Assembly: GCA_910584665.1 (NCBI GenBank) | Contig: CAJUBL010000009.1 | Span: 1-57,528, forward strand | Direction: 5' to 3' | Length of the DNA: 57,528 bases | Source: an uncultured Muribaculaceae bacterium | GTDB lineage: Bacteria; Bacteroidota; Bacteroidia; Bacteroidales; Muribaculaceae | Part shown: positions 17,922 through 27,125 of the stretch, in pieces | Numbering within the stretch: position 1 is the first letter of the stretch | Layout: each line of letters begins with the position of its first letter | Program-made: the position numbers and the translations under genes | The notes under the pieces: generated by a model | Told to the model about the DNA's origin: nothing | The model's input: the letters and a program-made list of their open reading frames with translations, nothing else | Databases searched by the model: none

Positions 17922-19109
17922 ATGAAAATCTTATATCTGATAGGATTATGCTTGTTGATGGCATCATGTTCGGATGACGCTCCGGCCAATGACGGCATGA
18001 CTTCGCGGCGGCTCGTTTTTACCGATGTCAATAAAACTGTCTATGCGATCGACGGGACGGCTGCTTTTACCGTAGAGTTATGGGACGCGGACAAACTGTG
18101 GCAATGCGACCATGATATGAAAATATCGGCTGAGGTTGCCGATGGAGCCAGAGATCTGGTAGTAAAATATAATTACAGCAACCGAAGTGAATTTGCACTG
18201 ATGCCTGAGACGGCAGTCACGTTTTCGTCGTCGACAATAGCAAATGGCGAGAGCCGTACGTCACTGAATGTAAAAGTAGATCTCGCATATCTGGAGAGTC
18301 ACTTCGACGGCCGGCCGTTCATGTTGCCGGTTAAGATCGTGGTCACCGACGGTCATGGAGCCGTGAATGCCGATGTGGCATACCTTTGTGCGCCGATAGT
18401 GAGGACGAGCGGAGACTATACTGCGTTCTATTGCACAGGAACAACACCTACGGCCGAGATATATTATACGCAGGGCGTCAATGACTATGCCGTAGTGTGC
18501 AATCCCGGCGGCGGATACAGCATGCTCCTTGATAGCGAGATTGAGATGTTCAGGAGTGCGTTTGCCGGACAGGGTGTAGCAGTAGCTATTGTCCGTTACC
18601 GTATGCCGGCTAAAGGAAACTATACACTTCCGGCTCAGGATGCCTATAATACATTGTGTCTGATGCGTGCCAACAGAGAGAAGTGGGGCGGATATAAAAA
18701 GGTCGGTATAATGGGAGGATCGGCCGGCGGACATCTCTCGGCGACAGTTTCAACTTACGCTCCCGATGAAGTGGATTTCCAGATATTGCTTTATCCGGTT
18801 ATAACCATGAACACCGAGTATACACACCTTGGCAGTCGGCTTGAGCTACTGGGCCGGAATCCGTCGGCAGAACTTGAGCGTTCTTTCTCGTTTGAATATC
18901 ATGTGACATCGTCGTTGCCGCCTACGTTTGTGGCTTATTCAATGGACGATGGATATGTGGATCCGGTACATAACGCACAGGCGTATATCACTGCTCTGAA
19001 AAATGCCGGAGTCCACTGCTCGGAAAGCCGGCATGAAACCGGAGGACACCAATCGACCTATTGGACCGATTATCCGGCTGTTATGCTCAGCTGGCTTAAA
19101 CAGCTTTGA
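17922..19109 (+). CDS. Alpha/beta-hydrolase (esterase-like) lipoprotein with N-terminal beta domain
   Basis: A lipoprotein of 395 residues (lipobox MASC, Cys17). Residues about 25-160 look like a DUF1735/BT_3987-type beta domain, common in PUL surface proteins. The rest is an alpha/beta hydrolase of the acetyl-esterase/BD-FAE type: oxyanion motif NPGGGY, nucleophile Ser267 in GGSAGG, an acid in the DDGYVDP region and His376 in TGGHQS. A likely role is removal of acetyl or other acyl groups from the glycan. It follows the DUF4832 gene by 11 bp, so it is in the same operon. The fusion of a binding-type domain to an esterase is the notable point. Confidence 0.8.
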   Translation: MKILYLIGLCLLMASCSDDAPANDGMTSRRLVFTDVNKTVYAIDGTAAFTVELWDADKLWQCDHDMKISAEVADGARDLVVKYNYSNRSEFALMPETAVTFSSSTIANGESRTSLNVKVDLAYLESHFDGRPFMLPVKIVVTDGHGAVNADVAYLCAPIVRTSGDYTAFYCTGTTPTAEIYYTQGVNDYAVVCNPGGGYSMLLDSEIEMFRSAFAGQGVAVAIVRYRMPAKGNYTLPAQDAYNTLCLMRANREKWGGYKKVGIMGGSAGGHLSATVSTYAPDEVDFQILLYPVITMNTEYTHLGSRLELLGRNPSAELERSFSFEYHVTSSLPPTFVAYSMDDGYVDPVHNAQAYITALKNAGVHCSESRHETGGHQSTYWTDYPAVMLSWLKQL

Positions 19110-19212
19110 TTTAACCCGTTTTTCAATAAAGGAGTGTGAGCTCTATGTCGCTTCACTCTCTTAATGACAGAATATACAGAATATTAAACTTACACTTAAA
19201 TCTTATTAATCA

Positions 19213-21144
19213 ATGAAGAAATTTTTACTCATTGCGATGTCGGGAGGCGTATTGACTTTTGCTGCCCATGCAAAGACCGAATGGATCACCGCCGATCTCG
19301 GCACGGTGGAGGTTGATACACTTTACCATGCCAGTGTAGGTCCGGGTACAACCCAGACAAAGGTCCATATCAGCTACACTGCGGGCGGACAGCCCGCCGA
19401 GGCCAACGTGGTATATTCAACAGTAGATCTTACCAACGAATATGTGACCATGAAAGTTGCGCGTGCCGGCAAACATCGTCTCGGCAGTGCCGAGACCCTT
19501 TCGAAAATGATAGCCGACCGTTCGAAGGACGGCCTGCACTATATGATCGGTGTCAATGGCGACTTCATGCAATACAGCAATGATCTTTGCGGCGAGGCTT
19601 ATGGCTCTACGTTTGAGGATACGTATTTTGTCAACGGTCCTACACCTATGGCCGACGGGGTGATGTCGAATTATCTGTTTATAGACAAGGATTACAGGCC
19701 TGCTATCGCCAGTACAGTGGAGTATGGCGGCTGGATGCGGCATGCTCAGCCATGGGAGTCGGCATGGCCTTCGGATGAAGACTATCAGAAGAAACTGGGT
19801 TATATATGGTATCGCAATGATAATCCGGATTATGACCAGCGCAAGGATTGGGGCCGTGTGAATCCCGAGCAACGATGCGGCGATTATAATGCGGTTTATA
19901 ATCCTCTATATAGGTTTGCCAATTACGAATGGGATGATGCTCAGGGAAAGAACATCCTGAAGTCGTTCAATGAACTCGGATATACAGGAACGAATGATCA
20001 GGGGTATGAAATGGCCGTGATGCCTGTTGATGAAGACAGCCGTACAATATTCGGTGTGGACGGAATTTTTACTATTTCCCAAAAGTTTAATCCACGTAAA
20101 GAATATGATTGGAACGAGCCGTTTTCGGACGGTAACAATAAAGTTCCTGACGGAGGCCTGATGCTCTCGGTACACGGTGGCAGCAAGTGGATCATGGATT
20201 TGCATGATGTGGGCAATACGGTCAATATCAGGATGCCATTCTCGGCCGACGGTGTCGATGCCAGTGCACGTGAACTTATAGGCGGTTTCCCTGTGATCGT
20301 AAAGAATGATGCAGTGCAGGAGGTGCCGGCTGATGCTCCGGCCATTGTCGATGTCAATAAACGCAGAGCCCGTACGGCTGTGGGATATAATGCCGATAAG
20401 ACACGAATGATTATGACCGTCGTAGAGGAAACCAATCCCAGCGGTATGAGCGGTATGACGGTAAAGGAGATGGGTAACGTGATGAAGGCCCTCGGTTGTA
20501 GCGATGCGCTAAATTTTGAGGGGGGACGTTCGTCACTCATGCAGTCGGAGTATCTGGGACAGCGCAGCATGGTGCGCGGAGGTTTCAACGAGAACTATGT
20601 AGAGCCTGTGATCAACGGTCTGTTTGCTGTGTCGACAGCTCCGAAAACCGGAAAGGTAGCGCGCATCGAATTTGCCGACAAGGTCCTTACCATTAAGCCC
20701 GGTGCCGGTTATCAGCCTGTTATCTATGCTTATAACGAATATGGTGCGATGATCTCGGCCGGGTTGCATGAATACTCGCTGTCGGCTCCCGAGGGTAATG
20801 TAACGTTTATAGGCCGCAACCGCAAGATGATCGCAGGCCAGAGCGGATACTTTGCCCTCACTGCCACTTATTGTGGCAAGACCACCTCGATACCTGTTCT
20901 GATTGATGAGAACGGTATTGACGGAGATACATCCGGTCCCGAATTCTCGGGCAATGAGTTTGTAGAGGATTTTCCTGATGCAAGCATACCTGCCGGCATC
21001 GATGATGTGACTGTGGATAACGGAACGGATGCTGATGCGCCGGTAGAGTACTACAATCTGCAGGGTATCCGCGTCGTTGAGCCTAAGAGTGGTGTGTACA
21101 TACGCCGTCAGGGATCGCATGTAAGTAAAATGATAGTAAAATGA
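19213..21144 (+). CDS. Phosphodiester glycosidase (NAGPA-like) family protein
   Basis: A secreted protein of 643 residues (Sec signal 1-20, AHAKT). The central region matches the NAGPA/DUF2233 family, which in mammals removes N-acetylglucosamine from phosphodiesters. The family's GVNGDF motif is present, and the NLDGGGSS-type loop appears as NFEGGRSS (residues 434-441), with Asp replaced by Glu and a Gly by Arg. After the catalytic part comes an Ig-like region. The C-terminal segment (VEYYNLQGIRVVEPKSGVYI) resembles the short C-terminal modules common in secreted Bacteroidales proteins. It is the last gene of the first PUL block. Whether it is still a phosphodiesterase is uncertain. Confidence 0.8.
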   Translation: MKKFLLIAMSGGVLTFAAHAKTEWITADLGTVEVDTLYHASVGPGTTQTKVHISYTAGGQPAEANVVYSTVDLTNEYVTMKVARAGKHRLGSAETLSKMIADRSKDGLHYMIGVNGDFMQYSNDLCGEAYGSTFEDTYFVNGPTPMADGVMSNYLFIDKDYRPAIASTVEYGGWMRHAQPWESAWPSDEDYQKKLGYIWYRNDNPDYDQRKDWGRVNPEQRCGDYNAVYNPLYRFANYEWDDAQGKNILKSFNELGYTGTNDQGYEMAVMPVDEDSRTIFGVDGIFTISQKFNPRKEYDWNEPFSDGNNKVPDGGLMLSVHGGSKWIMDLHDVGNTVNIRMPFSADGVDASARELIGGFPVIVKNDAVQEVPADAPAIVDVNKRRARTAVGYNADKTRMIMTVVEETNPSGMSGMTVKEMGNVMKALGCSDALNFEGGRSSLMQSEYLGQRSMVRGGFNENYVEPVINGLFAVSTAPKTGKVARIEFADKVLTIKPGAGYQPVIYAYNEYGAMISAGLHEYSLSAPEGNVTFIGRNRKMIAGQSGYFALTATYCGKTTSIPVLIDENGIDGDTSGPEFSGNEFVEDFPDASIPAGIDDVTVDNGTDADAPVEYYNLQGIRVVEPKSGVYIRRQGSHVSKMIVK

Positions 21145-21151
21145 TGCGGGG

Positions 21152-21199
21152 CCATTTCATTTGAGTGGAATGTTGTGTCGGCTATCACATGTGAAATGG
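21152..21199 (+). terminator. Weak hairpin after the NAGPA-like gene
   Basis: CCATTTCA (21152-21159) and TGAAATGG (21192-21199) form an 8-bp stem with a 32-base loop just after the stop codon. No T-run follows directly. It may attenuate transcription between the two PUL blocks, but the evidence is weak. The remainder of 21145-21452 is AT-rich and holds a promoter. Confidence 0.3.
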
Positions 21200-21341
21200 A
21201 GTGTATGGAGGATTTCAGGGAATCATTGTGTGTAATTGTGTTTTTTTGTACATTTTTCGCGTGGATTCGTACCGGCGTGCTTATATGTTGAGTATTTAAC
21301 TTTTTGATACGTCTTTTTACCTTAATTTTTTTGATCAGGCA

Positions 21342-21372
21342 TTGGGTTTCTTATTTATTAGTTTTAAATTTG
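21342..21372 (+). promoter_or_regulatory. Promoter of the DUF1080/oxidoreductase block
   Basis: A TTG at 21342-21344 and TAAATTTG at 21365-21372 are 20 nt apart and fit the Bacteroidetes consensus. Transcription would begin about 75 nt before the ATG at 21453. This suggests the 3-keto pathway genes can be transcribed separately from susCD. Confidence 0.5.
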
Positions 21373-21452
21373 TAGCCGATATTATGTTTTGAACAGGAAT
21401 TTTTCTGTGATTCTGAATAAATTTTAAAAATAATCTAAACCATACTTTAGTC

Positions 21453-22751
21453 ATGAGACAATCATTCTTACATTCAGTTTTAGCGACCGCCGGAGTGTCG
21501 GCTCTTCTGATGTCATGCGGTACAGGTCCCAAGCATAATGCGCTTACCGATGCGGAAATCGCGGATGGCTGGGAATTGCTTTTCAACGGAACCGATCTGA
21601 CCGGCTGGCGTGATTTCAACGGCGATTCGCTCACACAGCCCTGGCATGTGGTGGACGGATGTATCCAGGCCAATGGCGACGGCAGCGACCTGTCGGGCTA
21701 CATTGTCACCGACCGTGAGTTTGACAACTTCATTCTTGACTGGGACTGGAAACTGAGCCATGGCGGTAACTCGGGCATGCTTTACCATGTTGTCGAAGAC
21801 CCTTACTTTGCTGTTCCATACGTTACCGGTCCTGAGTATCAGCTTATCGACAATGAAGGATGGGAAGAGGATAATGCTCCCGCCAGGCTTGAGGAATGGC
21901 AGAAACTCGGCGTTGACTATGCTATGCATCTGCCCGATCCGGACTCGCTGTCTGTCAATCCGCAGGGTGAGTGGAACAGCTCGCGCATAGTGTTTGACAA
22001 CGGTCATGTCGAGCATTGGCTCAACGGTCACAAGATACTTGAGTTCGAGGCCTGGACCGATGACTGGTATGCACGCAAGAACAGCGGCAAATGGGAGAAT
22101 GCTCCCGAGTATGGCCTGGCCAAGACCGGTGTTCTCTGTCTTCAGGATCACGGCTATCCGGCATCGTTCCGCAATATCAAGATCAAACAGCTCCCCCGCA
22201 AGGAATCGGAGCCTAAATCGCTTTTCAATGGCACGGACCTCACGGGCTGGACTGCTTACGGTACAGAGAAGTGGTATGTCACACCCGACAGTCTGCTGGT
22301 ATGTGAGAGCGGTCCTGACAAGGAGTATGGCTATCTCGCTACCAATGACTACTATAAGGATTTTGATCTGACGCTTAAATTCAAACAGCTTGCCAACGGC
22401 AATTCGGGAGTATTCTTCCGCTCTTTTATTGAACCTCCGGTGAAGGTTCACGGATGGCAGGTCGAGGTCGCTCCCAAGGGATTCGATACCGCAGGTATCT
22501 ACGAGTCGTATGGCCGCGGGTGGCTGGTCCAGATTGATGAGGAGAAAGAGAACATACTTAAAGAGGGTGACTGGAACACTATGCGCATACGGGTAGAGGG
22601 TGACCATGTCCAGACCTGGCTCAACGGAGAACCGATGGTCGATATCACCGATGAGAAAATCGGTGAGGCTCAGGGGCGTATTGCTCTTCAGATCCATGAT
22701 GGCGGTGGTATCAAGGTACAGTGGAAAGATCTTGTTATCAGCGAATTGTAA
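21453..22751 (+). CDS. Lipoprotein with two DUF1080 (3-keto-disaccharide hydrolase) domains
   Basis: A lipoprotein of 432 residues (lipobox LMSC). It carries two consecutive concanavalin-like DUF1080 domains, about 30-245 and 250-432. Each opens with LFNGTDLTGW and contains the NSGM/NSGV strand, the EYQ or WQVEV strand, the GEWN or GDWN turn, and a closing IKIKQL or IALQIHDGG region. The family is linked to cleavage of 3-keto-glycosides made by Gfo/Idh/MocA oxidoreductases, one of which follows 34 bp downstream. The tandem arrangement could give two specificities or one binding and one catalytic domain. It probably acts in the periplasm or at the surface. Confidence 0.85.
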   Translation: MRQSFLHSVLATAGVSALLMSCGTGPKHNALTDAEIADGWELLFNGTDLTGWRDFNGDSLTQPWHVVDGCIQANGDGSDLSGYIVTDREFDNFILDWDWKLSHGGNSGMLYHVVEDPYFAVPYVTGPEYQLIDNEGWEEDNAPARLEEWQKLGVDYAMHLPDPDSLSVNPQGEWNSSRIVFDNGHVEHWLNGHKILEFEAWTDDWYARKNSGKWENAPEYGLAKTGVLCLQDHGYPASFRNIKIKQLPRKESEPKSLFNGTDLTGWTAYGTEKWYVTPDSLLVCESGPDKEYGYLATNDYYKDFDLTLKFKQLANGNSGVFFRSFIEPPVKVHGWQVEVAPKGFDTAGIYESYGRGWLVQIDEEKENILKEGDWNTMRIRVEGDHVQTWLNGEPMVDITDEKIGEAQGRIALQIHDGGGIKVQWKDLVISEL

Positions 22752-22785
22752 TCTTATAAAAACGAATAACGACCTTATAGATATA

Positions 22786-24087
22786 ATGAAAACCAACCGA
22801 CGTAATTTTCTTAAGACTGCGGGCGCGCTTGCTCTCTTTTCAATAGTGCCACGCAAAGTGCTTGGCGGACAGGGATATGTAGCCCCGAGTGATCAGCTCA
22901 CCAAGGGCATCATCGGTGTGGGTGGCATAGGACGTAGCCGTTACCACTTCACCAGCGATGAAAATTGCCGACTTGTGGCACTGTGTGACTGCGACAGCAA
23001 CCACCTCAAGGGTGCCATGGATCTTGCCCGAGAGCGTTTTGGCGAGGAGATGAGGGGGTATCATAACTATCGTGACCTTATCAGCGATCCAAACATCGAT
23101 ATCGTTCACATCTGTACCCCTCCTCACTGGCACGGTGTAATGTCAATAGAGGCGGCCAATGCCGGCAAGGATGTGTGGTGTGAGAAACCTATGACCAGAA
23201 CCATAGGTGAGGGTAAGCGTGTTATTGAGGCGATGAAACGCAATAACCGCATTTTCCGTCTCAACACCTGGTTCCGGTTCAAGGACACATTCTATGGTCT
23301 CGGCACTACTGTCGAGCCGCTGAAGAAGCTCGTGGACAGTGGTGTGCTTGGATGGCCGTTGACTGTGCGCATCTCAGGCGCAACCGGCTTTGCCTGGAAA
23401 TTCTTCTGGGTAGGTAAGGAAAATCTTGCGCCCCAGCCGGTTCCGGAGACACTGGACTATGACATGTGGCTCGGCCCGGCGCCTTTCAAGCCATATAACG
23501 TGCACCGCACCCACTCAACCTTCCGCGGTTACTGGGACTACGACGGCGGAGGCCTTGGCGACATGGGTCAGCACTATATGGATCCTGTTCAGTACATCTT
23601 GGGCAAGGACAATACCTCGCCTGTCAAGGTCGAGATCGACGCTCCCCAGCAGCATCCGGATGCTATCGGTATCTGGCGCAAAATCACCTATACCTATGCT
23701 GACGGAAGCCGTATCATTCTCGAGGGAGAGGGTTACGAGAGCGGAAATAAGGTTCCTTATATCGAGGGGCCGAACGGCAAGGTGTTCCAGGGATTTGAAG
23801 TTGAGCTTAACGGCCAGCCGGCTCCCGACATCATGAATATCATCGCTCAGATGCCTGATCCCGAGCCTCAGAATACCGATTTCATAAAGTGTGTGCGCAA
23901 CCGCGAGAAGTTTGCGCTCAACGAGGAGAACGGTCACCGTTCGTGCAACATAGTCAATATGGGTGTGTGTGCCCTGCGCCTAAACCGAGACCTTGAGTTT
24001 GATCCCGAGAGTCAGAAGTTTGTGAACGACGAGGCGGCCAACCGTCTCATCGACCAGCCGATGCGTGGTGACTACCGTCTGATGTGA
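22786..24087 (+). CDS. Tat-exported Gfo/Idh/MocA-family oxidoreductase
   Basis: A 433-residue NAD(P)-dependent oxidoreductase that begins with a twin-arginine signal (TNRRNFLKTAGALAL) from ATG 22786. A longer frame from 22600 overlaps the previous gene and is rejected. The Rossmann motif GVGGIGRSR, the family Lys in WCEKPMTR, and a C-terminal alpha/beta sheet domain with GGGLGDMGQHYMDPVQYILG are clear. Tat export implies folding with bound cofactor in the cytoplasm, as in periplasmic glucose-fructose oxidoreductase and in GH109-type relatives. In this context it probably oxidises a glycoside C3 hydroxyl or uses a 3-keto intermediate. The exact substrate is unknown. Confidence 0.85.
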   Translation: MKTNRRNFLKTAGALALFSIVPRKVLGGQGYVAPSDQLTKGIIGVGGIGRSRYHFTSDENCRLVALCDCDSNHLKGAMDLARERFGEEMRGYHNYRDLISDPNIDIVHICTPPHWHGVMSIEAANAGKDVWCEKPMTRTIGEGKRVIEAMKRNNRIFRLNTWFRFKDTFYGLGTTVEPLKKLVDSGVLGWPLTVRISGATGFAWKFFWVGKENLAPQPVPETLDYDMWLGPAPFKPYNVHRTHSTFRGYWDYDGGGLGDMGQHYMDPVQYILGKDNTSPVKVEIDAPQQHPDAIGIWRKITYTYADGSRIILEGEGYESGNKVPYIEGPNGKVFQGFEVELNGQPAPDIMNIIAQMPDPEPQNTDFIKCVRNREKFALNEENGHRSCNIVNMGVCALRLNRDLEFDPESQKFVNDEAANRLIDQPMRGDYRLM

Positions 24088-24207
24088 GTCGGAAAAATTG
24101 ATATTGGAATTTGATTTATTGACACATATACAGGATAATACATGTTTTGTGAAAAAGTATTAAAAGAATGTGGGTTATGTGTTAATAAAATGTCTATATA
24201 AATGTAG

Positions 24208-24232
24208 TCAGTTTATTTAAATGTAAAACTGA
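24208..24232 (+). other. Small hairpin in the 166-bp gap before the HEAT/DUF1080 gene
   Basis: TCAGTTT (24208-24214) and AAACTGA (24226-24232) form a 7-bp stem with an 11-base AT-rich loop, 21 nt before the ATG. The gap (24088-24253) is strongly AT-rich without a clear TAnnTTTG promoter box. A role in translation control is possible but unsupported. Confidence 0.3.
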
Positions 24233-24253
24233 TAAAAATACGAAAAACTAAGA

Positions 24254-27070
24254 ATGAAAATAAATCACATTATATCGGCGTTGGCGCTCTCGTTCATGCT
24301 TCCTTATGCAGCTTTTGCACAGGATGCACGTCAGCGCACTCCCCAGACTATAGTTGCCGATGTGCTGGCCGAGATGCCTCAGGCCCAGCGTGCCGACTTT
24401 GATACAGCCATGAGCGACCTGCTGGGAACAGGCTCGTATGGCGTCAACAGGCTTGCCTCAATGCTCGTGCCGGCAGCCGATGGTGAGAACAACCGAGTGG
24501 AGTATGCTCTTGACGGTCTGGTGGCCTATGTGTCGGGGCATGGCACCGAGGCACAGCGTGCCGCAGTGTGCGAAGGGCTCGGGGTTGCCATCAAGAACAG
24601 CACCGACAATGCCAACAAGTCATTCCTCATTTCGTTGCTGGCCCGCATAAGCCGTCCGGTCGATGCTCCCGTTTTTGTGGAGTATCTTGCCGATCCTTAC
24701 TTAGGAGAGATAGCCCAGAGCGCGCTGATACTCACTCCCGGCACCGACGATGTTGTCATGGGCCTCATGCAGGAGGACAAATTGCCGCAGAGTGTTCTTG
24801 CCCGTCTGGCAGGCGCCAAGGGTATTGCCGTTGCCGAGCCTGTGCTGTTGAAATGGCTCAAGAAGGCTGATTCAGAGACTGCGGCCTCGATATATCGCGC
24901 GCTTGCCGAATGTGGAGGAGTCAAATCACTCCCGGCTCTTGCCAAGGGTGCCCGCAACGAGAGTTACAAGTGGGTCTCCACCGATGCCACTGCATCTTAT
25001 GTTTCGTTGCTCAATCGCTTGTCCGCCAATCCCGTTTACAGCAAGGTTGTTGCAAAAGAGGCGAAGTCGTTGCTTAAAAAGCCGGTCAACACCAACGTGC
25101 GTACCGGTGCCTTGACAGCACTTTTCACTGCCGAGGGTGCCAAAGCCGCTCCCGAGCTATACAAGGCTGTGCTTGATGCCGACCGCCAGTACCGTGTGGC
25201 AGCTCTGCGCCAGGCTCGTCCATGGGTTGCCGGTACTCCGCTTACCAAGATAGGTATGATTGCGGTTGATGCCGCTACTCCCGCACAGGTGAAGACCGAT
25301 ATAGTGAACTGGATCGGTGCCAACAAGTATGACAGCCTTGTGGGGGTTGTTGTCGAGAACATCGGCAGCGACGACGCCGAGCTTGCCGAGGCTTGTTTCG
25401 AGGCTGCGTCGGCTCTCGGTGGCGAACACGCACTCCAGATACTCATGTCGCAGCTTACCGGCAAGGACAAGGCACGTAGCGAAATGGCTTACAATGCATT
25501 GCTGTCGTTTAACGGCGACATCAAGCCATCGATACTTAAGATGCTTGCCGACAATGCCATTGATGTCAAGGCTAAGGCCCTGCGTCTCGCTTCGGCCCGC
25601 CGCGTCAAGGAGGCTGCACCGGTGGTATTGACCATGCTCAACGGAGCACAGCTCGACGATGCCGCATATAACGCTCTCGCCGGTGTGGTTGCCCCCGCAC
25701 AGATTGGTGATCTTAGCCGTCTGCTTGCCACTGTGCCGGTTTCGCGCCGTGCCACAGTGCAGGCCGCATTGGTAGCTGCCTTGCGCCAGCTCCCCGCTGC
25801 TGAACAGTATGCCGCTGTCAAGCCTTACTTCGAGGCCGGCAGTAATAAGACTCTGTTCTATCCGGCTATTGCTGCTACCGGTGCTCCCGAGGCTGTCGCT
25901 GCTCTCTATGCCGCCTATAAGGATCCCGCTACAAAGGCGGTGGCTCTCGAGTCGTTGCTTGAGATCGATGCCCCCGAGGTGATCGAGCCTCTCTATGAAA
26001 TTGCTCTTGACAATGAGGATGCCAACAATGCCGCCCTCAAGCGTTACGCCGTGATGGTAGAGAGATATGGCAAGGACAGTATTGACCGTTACAACAAATA
26101 TCGTCGTGGCATCGAGGCTTCGAAGAATGCCGATGCCGACAATGTACTTTTGACTCGTCTTGCCTCGACAGGCACCTACGGTGCTTTGATGATTGCCGAT
26201 GAGCGCATGGGCGATACAGCTACAGCTGCCACTGCCGCTGCCGCCATTCGTGCCATCATGAGCAAGCACTTGGGCGAGTACCGGGGAGACGAGGTGCGTG
26301 GCGCCATTGTAAAAGCTATGGATTACTACAAGGCTGAGTCGGCTCATGATGCCGATGCCGGTTATGCAGTTGACGATCTCAAGGGCATGCTTGCCAGGTT
26401 TGATGCTGTTGCCGCCAATGCTAAGGCTCCTATAAGCGAACTGACCAAGGAGGAGAAGGCCGAGGGCTTTGACATGCTTTTTGACGGCACCTCTCTGATG
26501 AAATGGACCGGTGACACCGCCACCTATATAATCAAGGATGGCTGTATCACCCTCACTCCCAACCGCTGGGGTAACAACCTGTACACTGTCAATGAGTATG
26601 GAGATTTCGTGCTTCGCTTCGAGTTCGCGCTCGACCGTCCCGGTGTGAACAACGGCGTGGGCATACGCACTCCGATGAATGTCGATGCGGCTTTCCATGG
26701 TATGGAGATTCAGATACTGGATCATGATGATCCGATGTATGCCGATCTGGCGCCGTATCAGGTACATGGCTCGGTCTATGGTGTTATTCCCGCCAAGCGT
26801 GTCAAATTCAAACATGGTGAGTGGAACACCGAGGAGATACGTGCCCAGGGTGACCACATCACTGTAACCGTCAATGGCAAGGTGATTCTTGACGGCAACA
26901 TCCGCGAGGCTTGTCAGGGACACGCAGTCGGTGATCCCGGCGAGGAGGGTAACCATTACATGATTGACCACCGCAATCATCCGGGACTCTTTAACAAGAG
27001 CGGCCACATCGGATTCCTCGGTCACGGAGAAGGAATACGTTTCCGTAATGTACGTGTCAAAGAATTGTAA
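24254..27070 (+). CDS. Secreted HEAT-repeat protein with C-terminal DUF1080 domain
   Basis: An exported protein of 938 residues (signal peptide 1-22, cut after AFA). Residues about 30-720 are an Ala/Leu/Val-rich alpha-solenoid of HEAT-like repeats (many units such as ALRLASARRVKEAAPVVLTML). Residues about 735-938 form one DUF1080 domain opening with GFDMLFDGTSLMKW and ending FLGHGEGIRFRNVRVKEL. The solenoid could position the enzyme domain, bind partner oxidoreductases, or wrap the glycan. GC content and Ala bias are higher than in its neighbours, as expected for helical repeats. It lies between two Gfo/Idh/MocA genes in the same direction. Confidence 0.85.
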   Translation: MKINHIISALALSFMLPYAAFAQDARQRTPQTIVADVLAEMPQAQRADFDTAMSDLLGTGSYGVNRLASMLVPAADGENNRVEYALDGLVAYVSGHGTEAQRAAVCEGLGVAIKNSTDNANKSFLISLLARISRPVDAPVFVEYLADPYLGEIAQSALILTPGTDDVVMGLMQEDKLPQSVLARLAGAKGIAVAEPVLLKWLKKADSETAASIYRALAECGGVKSLPALAKGARNESYKWVSTDATASYVSLLNRLSANPVYSKVVAKEAKSLLKKPVNTNVRTGALTALFTAEGAKAAPELYKAVLDADRQYRVAALRQARPWVAGTPLTKIGMIAVDAATPAQVKTDIVNWIGANKYDSLVGVVVENIGSDDAELAEACFEAASALGGEHALQILMSQLTGKDKARSEMAYNALLSFNGDIKPSILKMLADNAIDVKAKALRLASARRVKEAAPVVLTMLNGAQLDDAAYNALAGVVAPAQIGDLSRLLATVPVSRRATVQAALVAALRQLPAAEQYAAVKPYFEAGSNKTLFYPAIAATGAPEAVAALYAAYKDPATKAVALESLLEIDAPEVIEPLYEIALDNEDANNAALKRYAVMVERYGKDSIDRYNKYRRGIEASKNADADNVLLTRLASTGTYGALMIADERMGDTATAATAAAAIRAIMSKHLGEYRGDEVRGAIVKAMDYYKAESAHDADAGYAVDDLKGMLARFDAVAANAKAPISELTKEEKAEGFDMLFDGTSLMKWTGDTATYIIKDGCITLTPNRWGNNLYTVNEYGDFVLRFEFALDRPGVNNGVGIRTPMNVDAAFHGMEIQILDHDDPMYADLAPYQVHGSVYGVIPAKRVKFKHGEWNTEEIRAQGDHITVTVNGKVILDGNIREACQGHAVGDPGEEGNHYMIDHRNHPGLFNKSGHIGFLGHGEGIRFRNVRVKEL

Positions 27071-27125
27071 CTATTATAATAATCCTATAATCTGCGCGAG
27101 GTATCGCGTTATTTAGCCAAGAAAA

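Noticed and set aside
22600..22785. A longer start for the first Tat oxidoreductase
   Set aside because: It overlaps the previous gene by about 150 bases and would bury the twin-arginine signal in the middle of the protein.
21513..22856. A 447-codon open frame on the minus strand opposite the double DUF1080 gene
   Set aside because: No signal, no recognisable motif, and it is fully covered by a well-supported gene on the other strand.
25157..27025. A 622-codon open frame on the minus strand opposite the HEAT/DUF1080 gene
   Set aside because: It is antisense to a gene with a clear signal peptide and domain. Its translation shows no known domain and comes from the strong codon bias of the real gene.
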